A stretch of DNA of 64,000 nt from Aquimarina sp. MMG016 (lineage in GTDB: Bacteria > Bacteroidota > Bacteroidia > Flavobacteriales > Flavobacteriaceae). A model generated the notes under the pieces. It made no database searches. It was not told the origin of the DNA and saw only the letters and a list, made by a program, of their open reading frames with translations. The stretch spans positions 496,001-560,000 of the forward strand of contig NZ_JAGJEA010000001.1 in assembly GCF_018100805.1 (NCBI RefSeq), read 5' to 3'. Shown here one piece after another: positions 63,870-64,000 of this stretch (positions within the stretch are counted from its first letter, which is position 1; each line of letters begins with the position of its first letter). A program made the position numbers and the translations under genes.

Positions 63870-64000
63870 AAAACCAGGATCAGTTCGATTAAATGAGTTG
63901 CAGTATGCTGAAATGGATCGGTTAGGGTTTACCAATGAAAGTGCTTATGTGAAGTATAAAATGGACCAGGGACAATCTAAGTTAGAAGGATTAAAAACAT
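63853..64000 (+). CDS. Partial gene running off the window
   Basis: An ATG at 63853 opens a frame to the window end, overlapping the preceding gene by 17 bases. The visible 49 residues (MEARNRKPGSVRLNELQYAEM...) are charged and helical. The N-terminus is a little like DNA-binding ribbon-helix-helix proteins, but too little is seen to name it. Confidence 0.45.
   Translation, partial: MEARNRKPGSVRLNELQYAEMDRLGFTNESAYVKYKMDQGQSKLEGLKT

Noticed and set aside
1..64000. CRISPR arrays, rRNA genes, insertion sequences and complete tRNA genes
   Set aside because: No regularly spaced repeats, no rRNA signatures, no transposase genes and no complete tRNA cloverleaf were found.

Overview
The window is low-GC DNA from a member of the Bacteroidota, most likely a marine flavobacterium. 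The evidence is a SusC/RagA TonB receptor, two secreted enzymes with C-terminal type IX secretion sorting domains, TAnnTTTG-type -7 promoter boxes and starts without Shine-Dalgarno sequences. The genus cannot be fixed from the sequence alone.

Positions 1 to about 33,170 look like conserved chromosome. In order: the N-terminal part of a SusC-like receptor, aspS, a ClC-type chloride transporter with CBS domains, a secreted GH13 amylase, a cold-shock protein, tadA, dxs, a lipocalin-like lipoprotein, a secreted M36 metallopeptidase, a dGTPase paired with a nuclease-like protein, nrdB and nrdA (class Ia ribonucleotide reductase), an ECF sigma / membrane partner / CHAT-TPR / lipoprotein signalling group, a DUF3109 protein, a MarC protein, an S41 peptidase, dCMP deaminase and a HupE protein. 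A candidate small RNA with promoter and terminator lies between the dGTPase pair and nrdA.

At 33,176-33,232 a tRNA-Leu(CAA) gene survives only as its 3' part, next to its terminator and a tyrosine integrase. This is what the distal attachment site of an integrated element looks like, so everything to the right is probably acquired DNA; the other end lies outside the window.

The acquired region has three parts. (1) 34.7-47.3 kb is a class I lanthipeptide locus: split LanB, LanC, a 53-aa precursor with three Ser/Thr and three Cys in its core, a secreted prolyl oligopeptidase between two duplicated erythromycin-esterase-like proteins, and a membrane TPR-AraC regulator. A related palindromic motif lies upstream of both the precursor and the regulator, suggesting a shared regulatory circuit. 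No dedicated exporter is seen. (2) 47.5-54.6 kb holds an ECF sigma factor, a lipoprotein-tethered PoNe-type DNase toxin with its PoNi-type immunity protein, a riboswitch-like three-way-junction RNA candidate, an RteC-like protein and a mini protein resembling the RNA polymerase alpha C-terminal domain. (3) From 54.8 kb to the window end is a compact, mostly rightward module. It starts behind a perfect 20-bp palindrome and encodes small DNA-binding proteins, a winged-helix replication-like protein, an HExxH peptidase, a transglutaminase-fold cysteine peptidase, membrane proteins with basic tails and a series of small beta-rich proteins. It resembles the structural module of an unrecognised tailless, membrane-containing virus or related element, but no packaging ATPase, portal or terminase is visible, so this remains inference.
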